Below are positions 1 to 10,182 of a DNA stretch of 64,000 nt, one piece after another (within the stretch, counting starts at the first letter, position 1; each line of letters opens with the position of its first letter). This stretch comes from Nemertoderma westbladi (taxonomy: Eukaryota; Xenacoelomorpha; Nemertodermatida; Nemertodermatidae). The position numbers and the translations under genes are program-made. The stretch lies in contig JAUCBJ010006885.1 in assembly GCA_032718475.1 (NCBI GenBank), forward strand, positions 1 through 64,000. The letters run 5' to 3'. The notes under the pieces were generated by a model. It made no database searches. It was not told where the DNA came from and saw nothing but the letters and a program-made list of their open reading frames with translations.

Positions 1-568
1 GATAGGAAATAACTATGGAAATATTCGTATACGTGTAGCCGGAAACGTGGTGGAATTTCAACACGTATCATAATAGCGTTGATTGGTTTGGCGACAGCAG
101 TCGAAGAGTAACCGTGGTGAGTTGGCGATCGATTCGATATAATAGGGTAGTGTGGGGCTAGCCACACGATGAGAGGTTTGGGTACGCGAAGATGAATATG
201 CTATGGTTGGTTGATGCAACGACACGAACCAATACTGACGGGAGGTAACAGCTGTAGGAGTAAGGAGGGCATCGCGAGGTTAGGCTACGCGTAGGTGATA
301 GGCAGCGATTGGCTGAAGGCAACGACGCGAATCAATATTGATGGTGACAGATGGTCATTAAACACCTCGATTTAGCACCGGAATTTGGCATTTTTTAATT
401 GCCTCCGAGATGTGGCCCGTAGCCCAGGCTAGGGAGGAGTTATTGGAGGGCTATGCTTCTCCTACTACTGCCGTCGAACATCACACTAGAAAATTTATCG
501 TTCGACTGTGTAGCGGGATGCTTCAGGTGGTATTCGTATGTTGGAGCCCTTTCTTGGATTTGAGATAA
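1..568. other. Left flank, no gene recognised; degenerate direct repeat
   Basis: No coding similarity was seen. Two loosely similar stretches (about 175-242 and 280-346) repeat the order 'ggttNgGNtacgcg ... ttggNtga ... caacgac.cgaa.caatattga' at about 105 bp spacing. A third, weaker match lies near 33-100. Because the BEL/Pao remnant to the right is on the minus strand, its integrase or 3' LTR would be expected here, but neither is recognisable. Confidence 0.3.
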
Positions 569-1812
569 TCAGAGTAATTGCCTATTAGTATAGTCTACTT
601 TGTGATCCAGCAACTTGCTTTGTGTAAATTTGCGTTTGTTACAGCGGTAATACACATATCGTTTTAATATTGTAATGACACGGCAAAGCTTGTGCCAGGA
701 ACTGTAATGGGCCATGGCTTTGCTAATGAGCAGTGAAAGACCGCCAGCCAGGTCTGGGACTGAAAGGGTAATAAGGGCTTCACTGCCTGGGGGGCTTTGT
801 TGGTTCACATTCTCACGTACATACAGTGAAGATATGTCGATATTTTTGAATAGTTTTGACTTGGACGCTTTGTTCTTAGACTTAGCGATTTCCTCACCCT
901 TCACTTATCTCTGCCTTATCTCTGCAGGCGTTAAATTTGGGGGCCAACTATCCTCGGGGCCTTGCAAAATGGTAGGTCCCTGTAACCAACACTTAGTATC
1001 TATCAGTTCCTGAGGGGTGGCACAGCGAGATGCAATGTCAGTGGGATTTAGCAATCCTGGACAGTGTCTCCACTGATCAACATTTGTGTCCTTTAGTATC
1101 CGTGCCACACGGTTTGTCACATATACTGGCATGCCGTGTTGGTCAGATATTCTAAAACCAATGCAGCATCTGTCCAGTAAACTGTCCTTATTACCTTATA
1201 GTCTGTCTGCGCTAACACATTCTTAGCAATGATAGTAGCGTATACAGCTGCCTTAATTTCGGCTCGGGGAATGGTTAAGGTGTCTTTGGTCTTGGCGATT
1301 GGCCTTATCAGAGCCTTTGAGGCAACTAATGCTACTGAGACACCATCTGAGGTTTCGCATCTAAAGTAAGCTACAATCCCGACACCCTTGTCGCTCACAT
1401 CACCGAATACATGGAGTTCATAAGTCTGCAGGTCAGGTAAGGACCGTTCCCATTTCCACCAGTCTTCCAGCAGTTTCCCTGTCAAGGGGTCGTCCCAACT
1501 GTCATTTCCCTTCCACATTCGCTGAACGAGGTCTCGAGCCAGTAAAATAACTGGGCTAATAAAGCCAAGGGGGTCGAAATAAGTGCTAAGTATGCTAAGG
1601 CAAATGCGCTTAGTTCGAGTGTTACCCTTTCTTAACTTAACTTTAAACACCATGGTGTCACTTTCAGTCAGCCAACGAAGTCCTAATGTCTTAGTCTCGG
1701 GCAGATCGTCCTTATTTAAGTCAAGCTCGGTATCGCCACGCTCTGCGGGTGGTATGGCCTTCAGAAACTCACGAGAATTGCTAGTGAATTTCGTCAAGCG
1801 AAATCCTCCAAG
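569..1812 (-). pseudogene. BEL/Pao LTR-retrotransposon pol, RNase H to pre-integrase part (broken)
   Basis: This minus-strand remnant carries the second half of a BEL/Pao polyprotein. It opens with the family motif GGFRLTKFTSNSRE. The RNase H-like region follows, with acidic positions in HVFGDVSDKG, IPRAEIKAA and YWTDAALVLEY. Next comes the connector with CPGLLNPTDIASR and a WL.GP motif, then the 'SSWHKLCRV' segment that precedes the integrase. The frame shifts near 1130 and a stop falls near 905, so it is not functional. No zinc-binding or DDE integrase sequence is seen to the left, so the copy is truncated. Its 5' half lies at 5348-5763, across the P element. Family assignment is by motif recognition. 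Confidence 0.85.
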
Positions 1813-1820
1813 TTTCAGGC
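1813..1820. repeat. P-element target-site duplication, left copy
   Basis: The octamer TTTCAGGC lies directly outside the left terminal inverted repeat. It recurs exactly at 5340-5347 outside the right one. Eight-base duplications are characteristic of P-element insertion. Confidence 0.93.
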
Positions 1821-1909
1821 CAAGGCCACCTATAATACAGGCCTTGCAGCACAATAATTGCCAAAATTTGCTAGAGCCGAAGTTTTACAATCTACATTTC
1901 ACTTAGATG
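1821..1909 (+). repeat. P-element left terminal inverted repeat
   Basis: It begins CAAGGCCACCTATAATACAG and matches the reverse complement of 5251-5339 over about 89 bp, with about three mismatches (near element positions 31, 55 and 83). The outermost 26 bp are themselves palindromic: CAAGGCC is followed 12 bp later by GGCCTTG, so each end could form a small hairpin. Drosophila P ends are only about 31 bp, so these repeats are long for the family. Confidence 0.92.
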
Positions 1910-2296
1910 TCCCTTTGATGCGACATATTTCGAATTATGGATGTGGACAGAACTATTACTATTTTTCAGGGGACACCAAAAGTGTTACCGGTAGGCCTAT
2001 ACAAAATCAGACTGATTGATCATTCTATCATTACCGGTACGGTTAACAGTAGGCTATTACTGTATTATGTGGGTAAGCCTACAGCTTTCAGACGTTTCAG
2101 TGGTTACCACTTACTCTGTTACTACCACTAGTGCTGTAGTGATAAACTGCTATTCAGTTAGGCTACTGCGCATGCCAGTCTGTTGTATTAATTTGCAATA
2201 GCTACGAGCTACGACTACCCTACCTATTTGATATCGAATATTTTATTATTATTGTTACAACTGTTGTATTATTGTTGCTGTTGTATGCGTAGCCTA

Positions 2297-4876
2297 ATGG
2301 GACGAAAATGTTCTGTGGGGAACTGCCGAACTGGTTACTGTCGAACCAAGGAACATCCAGAAGAGACGGGTCCGATTCCGGTTTACTCCTTCCCGAGAGA
2401 CGAGCGACAGCGGGTGGAGTGGATTAGAGCTCTTCCGAACATCATTGGAAGTGTTACCGATAATATGGGAGTCTGTCGGCTCCACTGGCCAACGCAAACT
2501 CCCATGAAGTCGGTAAAAGGTGGTCGCGGCGGTGGAGTTCCAACTAATCCACCGTCAATATTTAATACTCCCGATTCTTGGGTCCCTACTCCTTCTGCGA
2601 GACCACGAGCTACTTCTTCATCCACGAGCTTCAACCAACTCCGCAACACTCTGCCGGATGAACTCCCGAGGTTTCTCGAGATGGACTTTATACTTGTGGA
2701 ATCGTTTTCGACGCAGCTCCACAATAAATTAGGTGGAAGTTACGATTTGCTCTTGCGAGATTCTGGGGATGCAGTAGTTATGAGCCGTGAAAGAGAAGGT
2801 CCAACAGCTAAATGGACTCTCAACATTACAGTATCTACTGAATCCCTTTCGTTTAGTGGCTACAGAGGCCTTCGTAAGGAGAAATTCCTGTTTCTTCGAT
2901 ATCCCGGCAAAGTTCGACGTTGGTCTGAACTCGAGGAAGTGATTAATGTTTTGAATCAGGACACTCCAGTAGCGGACGAGCGCTGGATTTTCATTAATCG
3001 CCAAATTGAGCTACTGAATACTCCCAAGAATGGAAAGGTATATCTTGCAAATGATTTATCCCTTGCATTTTCTTGGTATACGTTGTCGACGAAGCTTTAC
3101 CAGACACTCCGGGAATTCATGGTGCTTCCAAGTTTGCGAGTGATCCGTAATATTACATCGGCAGTGTCTAATGTTGATACGAAGGAGTTTCTCACTGCTG
3201 TATTTGAGAAATTGGAGGACCGCCAACGCATTTGCTCCTTGGTTATTGATGAAATATATATAAAGCCATCTGTTCAATATTATGGGGGAACTGTTTATTG
3301 TAATTCAGTTGATGATCCAACGAAACTGGCCAGAACGATTTTGGCAGTAATGATTCGTTGTGCATTTGGAGGGCCCAGCTTCGTTTTGAAGATGATACCA
3401 TGCAGTGGTTTAACTTCGGAGTTTCAGTTGGACAATGTGAATCTCATCCTTAAAGATCTGGTTTCATGTAAAATTGTTGCGATTGTGGTCGTTGTCGATA
3501 ACAACAAGGTAAACCAGAAATTTTTAAAGATGTTCAAAATCCCTAACCTATCGAAACCGTGGATTGCGACATCTCCTTTTGGTTCGGATTACCCATTGTT
3601 TCTCATTAATGATCCTGTGCACATTCTAAAGTGCATACGTAACAACTGGTACATAGAGGAACATAAATCTATAATGTTTTATGATGTTAGGGACTCCGAT
3701 CGGTCCCAAATGACAGCCAGTTGGAGCCATTTAATACAAATGTACGAATCTGACAGCAAATCCCTTGTTACGTTGTCCGATTTAACTAAGTCTGCTGTTA
3801 GTCCTTCTAATATACAGCGACAAAATGTAGGATTGGCGCTGAAAATATTTTCGGATAAGACAATAGCTGCACTGAAATCATCCGATATACCTGGTGTGGA
3901 TGAAACTGTTAACTTCCTGGAACTTGTTGCCGAATGGTGGAAGATGTTAAACATTAAGGGTCTGACTGCTGGTGTCCGTTTCAACGACAACACCAGGGAT
4001 GCTTTCAGCGACCCTGATGATCCACGATTTAATTTTTTGCTCTCATTTGCCAGACTATGTGATTCCATGCAGAACAGTTCTCGTCAAAAACGATGTAAAT
4101 CGCTTACTAATGAAACTTCATCAGCATCTGCGAACACCACCAGAGGGATTGTTGATGCTACTAAGTATCTGTTGACTACATCGAACAACACATTCAAGCA
4201 TAAGTTTGTGTTGACCAATTTTTTTCATGCAGACTGTATTGAATCCTATTTCGGAAGAATTCGCCAAGCTTATGGTGGGTGTTACTATATCAACGCTCAT
4301 CAAGCACTCTGTTTTCTACACATTGATTCAGCTCGTATTCTGGCTTCACTTGATAATCTTCCTGATGATACTCCAATGTCTATTCATTCATGTGCAAACT
4401 GTTCTACCCCTATGAATGAAACCGAGTTGGAACTTCTTGACTCTCTCCCACTTTTGGCAGACGACATACCAAATTCGGAAATTTCTGTACTGATATATAT
4501 TGCGGGGTATCTCACTTTCAAATGCAAATTAGCACCAGGAGCAATCAGTACCGAGACCAGCGACCAAGTAACTCAGTACTTTCACGAGTTAAATCGAGGT
4601 AGATTATCTTTTCCTTCGGATAATTTGGTATTGTATACCTGTTACTGCTATGCGTTTTTCAATCACGTTTCTAAAACTACATTGTGCCGTACTAGACTTG
4701 TACATTTATTCACGGCAATATATAAGTATATGTCACCTGCTGATTCGCCTCCATTTGGCCTAAATGTTAAGGTTCACCGTACTCTTGCTAATATTTTCCT
4801 AAATGATGTTTGCAAGAAATCTCTCGACGATACCACAGCTGTTGCACAGAAAAGGGCCAAATTTTCGTCAACATAA
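2297..4876 (+). CDS. P-element transposase (THAP9-like)
   Basis: This is a cut-and-paste transposase of the P-element/THAP9 family. It starts with a THAP zinc finger of pattern C-x4-C-x49-C-x2-H (GRKCSVGNC ... VCRLHW) with the family's aromatic and proline positions (YSFP, W). The RNase H-like core follows: the first catalytic-type Asp in LVIDEIYI, an Asp in VVVVDNN, and the NDPVHILKCIRN block. The C-terminal P-element block is ADCIESYFGRIRQAYGG. From the chosen ATG it has 859 residues, close to Drosophila P (about 750) and human THAP9 (about 900). The frame opens 23 codons earlier with a hydrophobic, Cys-rich stretch. I chose the later ATG because THAP fingers normally sit at the extreme N terminus. 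No internal stop or frameshift was seen, so it may be active. Confidence 0.92.
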   Translation: MGRKCSVGNCRTGYCRTKEHPEETGPIPVYSFPRDERQRVEWIRALPNIIGSVTDNMGVCRLHWPTQTPMKSVKGGRGGGVPTNPPSIFNTPDSWVPTPSARPRATSSSTSFNQLRNTLPDELPRFLEMDFILVESFSTQLHNKLGGSYDLLLRDSGDAVVMSREREGPTAKWTLNITVSTESLSFSGYRGLRKEKFLFLRYPGKVRRWSELEEVINVLNQDTPVADERWIFINRQIELLNTPKNGKVYLANDLSLAFSWYTLSTKLYQTLREFMVLPSLRVIRNITSAVSNVDTKEFLTAVFEKLEDRQRICSLVIDEIYIKPSVQYYGGTVYCNSVDDPTKLARTILAVMIRCAFGGPSFVLKMIPCSGLTSEFQLDNVNLILKDLVSCKIVAIVVVVDNNKVNQKFLKMFKIPNLSKPWIATSPFGSDYPLFLINDPVHILKCIRNNWYIEEHKSIMFYDVRDSDRSQMTASWSHLIQMYESDSKSLVTLSDLTKSAVSPSNIQRQNVGLALKIFSDKTIAALKSSDIPGVDETVNFLELVAEWWKMLNIKGLTAGVRFNDNTRDAFSDPDDPRFNFLLSFARLCDSMQNSSRQKRCKSLTNETSSASANTTRGIVDATKYLLTTSNNTFKHKFVLTNFFHADCIESYFGRIRQAYGGCYYINAHQALCFLHIDSARILASLDNLPDDTPMSIHSCANCSTPMNETELELLDSLPLLADDIPNSEISVLIYIAGYLTFKCKLAPGAISTETSDQVTQYFHELNRGRLSFPSDNLVLYTCYCYAFFNHVSKTTLCRTRLVHLFTAIYKYMSPADSPPFGLNVKVHRTLANIFLNDVCKKSLDDTTAVAQKRAKFSST

Positions 4877-5250
4877 ACATTGAGTATTATAATTATAATT
4901 TGACGTATTATACGTACTATAATTTGAGTTGAATTGGCCTGCCAAGGTCTACATATTTATTTTCAATTCGTTGGGAATAACCTGAAATATACTTATTATG
5001 AGAACTAAATGCTATTAAATAATGATATTACACTCGCAATGATTGAAAACCTAAAAATAGGTTGAAAATGTTAGTTTTTGAGGCAATTTAATAGACATTT
5101 ATTATGTATGGAATTTTTCATTCTCAGCACCCATCATGCACCCCTCGAAAAGTGGCATTTCCAGATAAGCACTAAATTTAAAAATAGTCTAAAAAGATTC
5201 GCCATACCTGATAACCTTGGAAACAATTAGATATTAGAGTTAGGTACCGT

Positions 5251-5339
5251 CATCTAGGTGAAATGTAGATTGTAAAACTTCGGCCCTAGCAAATTTTGGC
5301 AATTATTGGGCTGCAAGGCCTGTATTATAGGTGGCCTTG
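5251..5339 (-). repeat. P-element right terminal inverted repeat
   Basis: Inverted partner of 1821-1909. It ends GGTGGCCTTG at 5339, immediately followed by the second TTTCAGGC. Confidence 0.92.
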
Positions 5340-5347
5340 TTTCAGGC
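5340..5347. repeat. P-element target-site duplication, right copy
   Basis: Exact copy of the octamer TTTCAGGC found at 1813-1820. Confidence 0.93.
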
Positions 5348-5763
5348 AGTTGACTGTCCCTTTGGGCAATGTCTATGGCTTCCTTAACTGTCGGGGCTGA
5401 TTTCAAGTTATCGTCCATGTAAATATCCCTTTTGATATTATCTACGATGGATGGTGGAAATTCATCCCGATGATCGTCAGCTGTCCGGTGTAACACTGAC
5501 CATGAGTTAGACGGACTGGAAATGATACCGAACGCTTGAATGGTCATACGATACTCAACCGGATTAGAATTCAAGTCACCTTCTGCCCACCACAAGAAAC
5601 GCATGCTGTCCTGGTCGATGTCTAAGGCTTTCACTTGCAGAAACATACCCTCTATGTCCGAAGCAAAGGCGACGGCATATTGTCTCATGCTCATCAATAT
5701 CCCGGGCAAAGACTGTAACAAGTTGGGTCCGGGTAACAGTTCTGAGTTAAGGGACTGTGATTT
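5348..5763 (-). pseudogene. BEL/Pao pol, reverse transcriptase part (broken)
   Basis: On the minus strand this encodes part of a BEL/Pao reverse transcriptase. It starts around SLNSELLPGPNLLQSLPG, has the first catalytic Asp block ASDIEGMFLQV, then RFLWW, YRMTIQAFGIISSPS and the catalytic YMDD in RDIYMDDNLKS. Upstream (right) of about 5763 similarity stops at an in-frame stop, so the copy is 5' truncated. The P element is inserted immediately after this segment, and the pol continues at 1812. The two halves are offset by one base in frame even after discounting the insertion and one target copy, so the frame was probably broken independently of the P element. Confidence 0.87.
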
Positions 5764-6812
5764 CTATAGCTGTACAAACAAACGGATAAACTGAGCATTA
5801 TTATGGTTGTACAGAGGTAAATGCTACGCCCACACCTAAGCCTACAACCACCTGTAGGCAGGTTAGTAAAGAAGCAGAAAATTTTATTTTAAAGAAAGCT
5901 ATCCAAATATAACTTATTATTGAAACTTATTAACAAAGAATAAGTCTGTATATTGTCACCTGATGTTGGAAATACGTTTCTGAGAAACCAATATTTGTCA
6001 ATGTATGGTGACCAGGCAGCTCTCTCATATGCTACTACCTACCTGCCTCCACCCTGAAGCTCCTGATAGGATGTTGTCCTGGCAACGATATTCTGGGCTT
6101 GACTAGCCAGTTGGGTAATGCCAACAGACACCCCACCCCAACCATTGGATTTACTGCGACTCATTCAACACTCTAGCCTGCTTGCTATTACCTTAATGTT
6201 GCTAAGATACAGAGAAAATCCTTCCCTATTCACTAGCATGGGGAAAATTTGAGCCAGCATGGGCGAATATTACATATTATACACTATTTAATTTTTAATC
6301 AATAAATAATCATACATCTTTATATTAAACACTCGAATAAAATAAAAACTTTGTGAGAATGGGACACGGCGAATCGACCTGTGCTATTTTTATACAATAA
6401 TTAATAACCGAAATAATAACACAAATAATGACCACCAAGTAGAGAGCACTTACCCTTCCAAGCCAATATCAATGTGCACAAACATACAGACAAACACATA
6501 GACGTTTTTTTTTGACAGCAAGAAGCCGTGACCGTCTTCTAATAAATTCATTACATTCACCATTCATTGTCCCGCTATCTATTTATTTGATATCAACATG
6601 AATGCTAACTCTATCATTAAAGAATTATTTTTATTGTTTTCATTATATTTTTTATTACTTTTTATTATAATTTATTTAAATTTATCTACTTGATTTTTTT
6701 AATTGTTTGTGACTCTAATATACCATCAAACACCAGTTACGCAATTATTGTAAACGGCACGGCAAAGGATGTATATCGGTACCTCCCAGTTAGAACTCAG
6801 CCGAGTTGAAGC
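5764..6812. other. Intergenic, no gene recognised
   Basis: AT-rich sequence with no convincing coding or RNA feature. A 20 bp stretch near 5850-5875 (CAGGTTAGTAAAGAAGCAG) also occurs in the foldback at 52655-53090, which hints at a dispersed repeat fragment. Confidence 0.5.
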
Positions 6813-8915
6813 GACCATTACACCAACTAGCCGGGTTGTAGTAATACCCCGTGTGGATTGACCATTACACCAACTAGCCGGGTTGTAGTAATACCCCGAG
6901 TGGAGTGACCATTACACCAACTAGCCGGGTTGTAGTAATACCCCGTGTGGAGTGACCATTACACCAACTAGCCGGGTTGGGGTAATACTCCAAGCCGAGT
7001 GGAGTGGCCATTGCACCAACTAGCCGGGTTGTAGTAATACTCCAAGCCGAGTGGAGTGGCCATTACACCAACTAGCCGGGTTTTAGTAATACTCCAAGCC
7101 GAGTGGAGTGACCATTACACCAATTAGCCGGGTTGTAGTATTACTCCAAGCAGAGTGGAGTGACCATTACAACAACTAGCCGGGTTGGGGTAATACTCCA
7201 AGCCGAGTGGAGTGGCCATTACACCAACTAGCCGGGTTGTAGTAATACTCCAAGCCGAGTGGAGTGGCCATTACACCAACTAGCCGGGTTGTAGTAATAC
7301 TCCAAGCAGAGTGGAGTGACCATTGCACAAACTACCCGGGTTGTAGTAATACCCCGAATGGAGATACCATTACACCAACTAGCCGGGTTGAGGTAATACC
7401 CCGAGTGGAGTGGAGTGACCCTTACACCAACGAGCCGGGTTGTAGTAATACTCCAAGCAGAGTGGAGTGACCATTGCACAAACTACCCGGGTTGTAGTAA
7501 TACCCCGAATGGAGATACCATTACACCAACTAGCCGGGTTGAGGTAATACCCCGAGTGGAGTGGAGTGACCATTACACCAACTAGCCGGGTTGTAGTAAT
7601 ACCCCGAGTGGAGTGGAGTGACCATTACACCAAGTAGAAGGGTTGTAGTAATACTCCAAGCCGAGTGGAGTGACCATTACACCAACTAGCCGGGTTGTAG
7701 TAATACTCCAAGCAGAGTGGAGTGACCATTACACCAACTAGCCGGGTTGAGGTAATACCCCGAGTGGAGTGGAGTGACCATTATACCAACTAGCCGGGTT
7801 GTAGTAATACTCCAAGCCGAGTGACCATTACACCAACTAGGCCGGATTGTAGTAATACCCCGAGTGGAATGACCATTACACAAACTAGCCGGGTTGTAGT
7901 AATACCCCGAGTGGAGTGACCATTACACCAACTAGCCGGGTTGTAGTAATACCCCGAGTGGAGTGACCATTACACAAACTAGCCGGGTTGTAGTAATACC
8001 CCGAGTGGAGTGACCGTTACACAAACTAGCCGGGTTGTAGTAATACCCCGAGTGGAGTGGAGTGACCATTATACCAACTAGCCGGGTTGTAGTAATACCC
8101 CGAGTGGAGTGACCATTACACAAACTAGCCGGGTTGTAGTAATACCCCGAGTGGAGTGACAATTACACAAACTAGCCGGGTTGTAGTAATACCCCGAGTG
8201 TGACCATTACACAAACTAGCCGGGTTGTAGTAATGCCCCGAGTGGAGGGACCATTACACCAACTAGCCGTGTTGTAGTAATACCCCGAGTGGAGTGGAGT
8301 GACCATTACACCAACTAGCCGGGTTGTAGTAATACCCCGAGTGGAGTGACCATTACACAAACTAGCCGGGTTGTAGTAATACCCCGAGGGGAGTGACTAT
8401 TACACAAACTAGCCGGGTTGTAGTAATACCCCGAGTGGAGTGACCATTACACCAACTAGCCGGGTTGTAAGTAATACCCCAAGCCGAGTGGAGTGACCAT
8501 TACACAAACTAGCCGGGTTGTAGTAATACTCCGAGTGGAATGACCATTACACAAACTAGCCGGGTTGTAGTAATACCCCGAGTGGAAGGACCACTACACA
8601 AACTAGCCGGGTTGTAGTAATACCCCCAGTGGAATGACCACTACACAAACTAGCCGGGTTGTAGTAATACCCCGAGTGGAGTGACCATTACACAAACTAG
8701 CCGGGTTGTAGTAATACCCCGAGTGGAGTGACCATTACACAAACTAGCCGGGTTGTAGTAATACCCCGAGTGGAGTGACCATTACACCAACTGGCCGGGT
8801 TGTAGTAATACCCCGAGTGGAGTGACCATTACACCAACTAGCCGGGTTGTAAGTAATACCCCAAGTGGAGTGGAGTGACCATTACACCAACTAGACGGGT
8901 TGTAGTAATACCCCG
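6813..8915. repeat. 47 bp minisatellite array
   Basis: Roughly 40 head-to-tail copies of a unit built on GACCATTACACCAACTAGCC, GGGTTGTAGTAATACCCCGA and GTGGAGT. Length variants arise from an extra GTGGA (doubled GTGGAGT) or from 'ctccaagccgagtgg' in place of 'ccccgagtgg'. The left half is enriched in the longer variant and the right half (after about 7900) in the 47 bp form. Short minus-strand frames here are by-products of the repeat. Confidence 0.95.
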
Positions 8916-9127
8916 TAATATTATACCCAGCCCAGCCCCCAACTATTGTGATTAAATATTGATTTCTCATTTTTACCAAGGTTGATAATAACTACAGCTT
9001 CTTAGAACAAGATGCGAATACTATCGGAAATTATTAATGGGCCAGAATTTAAAATAGTCAAGCCAATAACTATTCGTTAACCAAAACAAATGTGGCAGTG
9101 CGGCGTGATGCCAATACAACAGTGCAT
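8916..9127. other. Spacer between two minisatellites
   Basis: About 210 bp of AT-rich unique sequence between the 47 bp and 37 bp arrays. No feature seen. Confidence 0.5.
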
Positions 9128-9904
9128 ATTACTCGGTGTGTAACACTATACCGACAACTGACAGATTACTCGGTATGTAACACTATACCGACAACCGACA
9201 GATTACTCGGTGTGTAACACTATACCGACAACCGACAGATTTCTCGGTGTGTAACACGATACCGACAACCGACAGATTACTCGGTGTGTAACACTATACC
9301 GACAACCGACAGATTACTCGGTGTGTAACACTATACCGACAACCGACAGATTACTCGGTGTGTAACACTATACCGACAACCGACAGATTACTCGGTGTGT
9401 AACACTATACCGACAACCGACAGATTTCTCGGTGTGTAACACGATACAGACAACCGACAGATTACTCGGTGTGTAACACTATACCGACAACCGACAGATT
9501 ACTCGGTGTGTAACACTATACCGACAACCGACAGATTTCTCGGTGTGTAACACGATACCGACAACCGACAGATTACTCGGTGTGTAACACTATACCGACA
9601 ACCGACAGATTACTCGGTGTGTAACACTATACCGACAACCGACAGATTACTCGGTGTGTAACACTATACCGACAACCGACAGATTACTCGGTGTGTAACA
9701 CTATACCGACAACCGACAGATTACTCGGTGTGTAACACTATACCGACAACCGACAGATTACTCGGTGTGTAACACTATACCGACAACCGACAGATTACTC
9801 GGTGTGTTACACTATACCGACAACCGACAGATTACTCGGTGTGTAACACTATACCGACAACCGACAGATTACTCGGTGTGTAACACTATACCTACAACCG
9901 ACAG
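9128..9904. repeat. 37 bp minisatellite array (ATTACTCGGTGTG type)
   Basis: Twenty-one head-to-tail copies of a 37 bp unit containing ATTACTCGGTGTGTAACACT and ATACCGACAACCGACAG. The total of 777 bp equals 21 x 37. Copies are nearly identical. The recurrent variant is 'tttctcggtgtgtaacacga'. It is unrelated in sequence to the other 37 bp array at 19421-30455. Confidence 0.95.
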
Positions 9905-9966
9905 CTGCAGCACACAACCCTTAATAATTACTAAAATGAAACTGTAGCTTTCGCTCTTGACTCTCG

Positions 9967-9972
9967 TTTATT
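9967..9972 (-). terminator. Candidate polyadenylation signal for PPWD1
   Basis: TTTATT on the plus strand reads AATAAA on the minus strand, about 210 nt downstream of the PPWD1 stop. It is the only canonical hexamer seen between the stop and the 37 bp array. It lies in a fragment of a dispersed repeat (CGTTTATTGTTTTGGTTAGA), so it may have been supplied by that repeat. Confidence 0.4.
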
Positions 9973-10182
9973 GTTTTGGTTAGAATAACTTGCCACTGTA
10001 AACTGCTCCCTTTCCTTAACGTATATAATATAATATACAAAAATAAGAAATGTTTTGTAAAAATTAACAAATAATAGAACTTATGGGCAAATATTAGTTT
10101 TTATAATAACGATATTATAACATTTAGTTAATATTCAGTCTATTAATATATACATAAATGATACAACATATAAAACTATTAG

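Larger units (their letters stand above)
1821..5339 (+). mobile_element. Complete P-element-type DNA transposon
   Basis: This 3519 bp element is bounded by near-perfect inverted repeats of about 89 bp and by perfect 8 bp target duplications. It contains one transposase frame (2297-4876) that is not interrupted by stops or introns. It lies inside the pol region of a BEL/Pao retrotransposon, whose two halves continue on either side in the same (minus) orientation. The intact frame, exact duplications and only about three differences between the ends suggest a recent insertion. Around the transposase there are about 390 bp of 5' sequence (1910-2296) and about 370 bp of AT-rich 3' sequence (4877-5250). 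No other gene was seen in it. Confidence 0.93.

Noticed and set aside
9128-9904. 37 bp direct repeats resembling a CRISPR array
   Set aside because: Units are contiguous with no unique spacers, and the DNA is from an animal genome.
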